Origin: DASQDN01 sp035630195
Lineage (GTDB): Bacteria; Acidobacteriota; Terriglobia; Bryobacterales; Bryobacteraceae
Direction of reading: 5' to 3'
Assembly (NCBI GenBank): GCA_035630195.1
Contig: DASQLD010000154.1
Location: 1-8,271 of the forward strand
DNA: 8,271 nucleotides
Position 1 is the first letter of the stretch; each line of letters begins with the position of its first letter. The notes under the pieces are model-generated. The model saw only the letters and a program-made list of their open reading frames with translations, did not search any database and was not told the DNA's origin. The position numbers were made by a program, and so were the translations under genes. This document shows positions 6,581 through 8,271 of the stretch, piece after piece.

Positions 6581-8119
6581 TTAATTCTTGCTTCCGCCGA
6601 ACAGGAACTTGACGACCATGCTGCTTTCAACAGGACGATCCTCCTGACGGGCAGGTTCGAAACGCCATCGCTTTGCAGCTTCCACAGCAGACCGACCCAG
6701 ATGGCCGTCGATACGTTTCGTTAGCAGATCGGCATCGCGAACAACGCCCTTCTGATCGATCTCAACGCGCACAGCCACTGACGTTGGTTCATCCCAGGCG
6801 ACGTGAGGTTGGACTTGCCGCACAGGTTTGGCTGGAACAAAGTCTTTCTTGCGGCCAGGTATCATCCATCCAAATACTTTCTTGAGCGGCGACGAGCCGG
6901 GCTTCTCTACCGTCGCGGAGACCTTAGGAACATTGATGGGTTGCTGGGGAAGCGGAGGCCGCTCAAATCTCGCGGGAGCCATTGCCACCTGTGGCGGGGC
7001 GGGAACGTCCTCAAGCCTCTTTGACATTGGTTGATCGGAATTTACCCGCACGGGGCGGGGTGGATCAAGCTTGCGGGTCGCCGTTCGAGCCCGGCGCACT
7101 CGAGGAGCCTCTAGCGAACCGGACTGGTTGCGAGCGGATGCGACGACCACGGGCGGCGAATCCGTTGTCTTGCCAGGAAGCAGTGCAGCTTCCACGCTCA
7201 GAGACTCCATGAATTGACCAACTTGCATCCGAAAATTCACATTCGGCGCGAACGGTATGTACTCCAGCGAGCCGGCGCGTACCTGTTCGCGCGTGAGTTC
7301 CAGCTTACTCTCCTCGGGTCCGTCAGCGATCCAGACGACCGCTCCGGTCGCGTCGCGCAGTAGATTACTTCGCGTATCCCAGCTCAAGCGAACCACTCCC
7401 GGCCTGGTATGCGCCCGCATCGATAGCTGATTGAACGGCGTACTCGGATCGGTTGATTTAAGTAGAAATGGCGTTGTAATGAGAGCCGCTGCTACAGCAG
7501 CAGTGGCGGCCCATTTCCGCCAGTTAACGTAACGTGGCGGGGAAGGGGCTACCGCAAGCTGCACGGCATCGGGAAGTTCGAATTCCCGGTAGCTGCTGGT
7601 CCTGCGAATATCCCCGTTCTCCCATATAAAGTAACCGGCGGTCGCCGGTGGCCGGACGCAGAGAACTACCGACCATGGCTGCGGAAAGAATGCTTCCATC
7701 AAGTCAAGATCGCGTTTGTCGAGATAGAGACCAAGACGCCGGTGCGATCTCCAATAGCCCACTGGCTGCAAATCACCGCGTTTTTGCTGCAGACGCTTGC
7801 CTAACTGGCGGCGATCGTTTTCCGAGAGCGCCCACCCCTCACCCCGCTCATGATCGCAGGAAACTGTGTCGATTTCTTCAATCGAAATCAGGTAGTAGCC
7901 TTCGCCCGTGTCCCGGATGCGTCCCCAAAGTATTCCGCCATTTTCGACCGGCGGATTACCAGATGAAATATTGGCCAGCTTACGAATCTGCCCCGCGACA
8001 GAAGCCCGCAGGTGAATCGACACCGGCTTCCCCTCCACGGACCAGAATTCGTAACTTTTCGACACGGCGGATTTGCGGACCGCAAGTTCCATGCCGTTTG
8101 TTGTGATTTGTCGTTTCAC
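6581..8119 (-). CDS. Membrane protein: degenerate JAB/MPN domain, TM helix, TonB C-terminal domain
   Basis: This is an intact 512-residue protein. Residues 33-165 resemble a JAB/MPN domain: ENGGILWG (E59), a central WALSENDRRQL stretch, then GYWRSHRRLGLYLDKRD. The spacing matches the JAMM metal motif exactly, but the first His is Arg124 and the Ser is Asp134, while His126 and Asp137 remain; metalloprotease activity is therefore doubtful. WRKWAATAAVAAALITTPFL (about 200-219) is a single transmembrane helix. Residues about 232-310 (GVVRLSWDTRSN to NVNFRMQVGQ) resemble a small beta-sandwich module. A Pro/Arg-rich linker follows (about 330-445). Residues 447-509 form a TonB C-terminal domain, with VRVEIDQKGVVRDADLL and SAVEAAKRWRFEPA. 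The expected topology is JAB domain in the cytoplasm and TonB-C in the periplasm. The GTG at 8119 is the first start; ATG at codon 10 is an alternative, and neither has a clear ribosome site. It lies 108 nt upstream of the receptor, which suggests a partnership. Confidence 0.88.
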   Translation of the reverse strand: MKRQITTNGMELAVRKSAVSKSYEFWSVEGKPVSIHLRASVAGQIRKLANISSGNPPVENGGILWGRIRDTGEGYYLISIEEIDTVSCDHERGEGWALSENDRRQLGKRLQQKRGDLQPVGYWRSHRRLGLYLDKRDLDLMEAFFPQPWSVVLCVRPPATAGYFIWENGDIRRTSSYREFELPDAVQLAVAPSPPRYVNWRKWAATAAVAAALITTPFLLKSTDPSTPFNQLSMRAHTRPGVVRLSWDTRSNLLRDATGAVVWIADGPEESKLELTREQVRAGSLEYIPFAPNVNFRMQVGQFMESLSVEAALLPGKTTDSPPVVVASARNQSGSLEAPRVRRARTATRKLDPPRPVRVNSDQPMSKRLEDVPAPPQVAMAPARFERPPLPQQPINVPKVSATVEKPGSSPLKKVFGWMIPGRKKDFVPAKPVRQVQPHVAWDEPTSVAVRVEIDQKGVVRDADLLTKRIDGHLGRSAVEAAKRWRFEPARQEDRPVESSMVVKFLFGGSKN

Positions 8120-8174
8120 AGCGTGCTCGCGACCACATCATAGCCCACTGTGAATTTTCTTCCTAGTACCATGC

Positions 8175-8212
8175 GGAATTTCGACCGATTATTGTGATTA
8201 TTGGTGAAATCC
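8175..8212. promoter_or_regulatory. Imperfect inverted repeat enclosing a doubled GATTATT, upstream of the TonB-C gene
   Basis: GGAATTTCGACC (8175-8186) and GGTGAAATCC (8203-8212) can pair over 10 bp with two single-base bulges. Between them lie two copies of GATTATT (8187-8193 and 8196-8202) separated by GT. It sits 56 nt before the GTG start at 8119. It could be an operator or an RNA hairpin in the leader. The rest of 8120-8271 shows no gene I can support. Confidence 0.3.
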
Positions 8213-8271
8213 CGGCTGTTAGCCTGCGGTGAGTCATACGACGTCGCGCCTACGGGCGAATCGAAAGATTG

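Noticed and set aside
6581..6620. Intrinsic terminator after the JAB/TonB-C gene
   Set aside because: No stem followed by a T tract was found on the minus strand between 6581 and the candidate -10 at 6523-6528; the gene may be co-transcribed with the operon.
1..8271. CRISPR array, insertion sequence, tRNA or rRNA
   Set aside because: I saw no regularly spaced repeats, transposase-like protein, terminal inverted repeats of IS type, or conserved RNA gene segments on either strand.

Overview
The window most resembles a chromosomal segment of an Acidobacteriota bacterium, closest in style to the Solibacter/Bryobacter group. The evidence is the gene content: a DUF1549/DUF1553 protein beside a Tat-exported DUF1501 protein, an Oar-like TonB-dependent receptor that begins with a carboxypeptidase-regulatory-like domain, an exported beta-lactamase-fold hydrolase, and a membrane protein ending in a TonB C-terminal domain. 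The assignment rests on recognised families and a moderately GC-rich composition, not on a marker gene.

Layout. Positions 1-944 (+) hold the 3' part of a tetratricopeptide-repeat gene that is open at the window edge and changes frame four or five times. A 7-bp-stem hairpin (945-964) lies where it meets a convergent gene. Everything from 941 to 8119 is on the minus strand. In transcription order the genes are a JAB-like/TonB-C membrane protein (8119-6581), a badly rearranged TonB-dependent receptor (6472-5845), a serine hydrolase (5840-4614), a DUF1549/DUF1553 protein (4609-2328) and a DUF1501 protein (2325-941). The last four are packed with gaps of 4, 4 and 2 nt and look like one operon, opened by a strong Shine-Dalgarno sequence in front of the receptor. 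The segment upstream of 8119 (8120-8271) contains only an imperfect inverted repeat around a doubled heptamer.

How the genes may work together (inference). An outer-membrane receptor, a periplasmic serine hydrolase and the DUF1549/DUF1553 plus DUF1501 pair would form an exported module for taking up or processing an unknown substrate. The TonB-C protein just upstream is a candidate energy-transducing or partner protein. No substrate can be named.

Sequence integrity. The serine hydrolase and the JAB/TonB-C gene are intact over 2.7 kb. The TPR, DUF1501 and DUF1549/DUF1553 genes have single-base-type frame changes, several at homopolymers, while the protein on both sides remains convincing. The receptor is different. 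It has lost most of its length, and a segment of about 60 bp containing a typical receptor motif reads on the opposite strand to the rest. Sequencing or assembly error and real gene decay cannot be separated from this sequence alone. I found no rRNA, tRNA, CRISPR array or insertion sequence.
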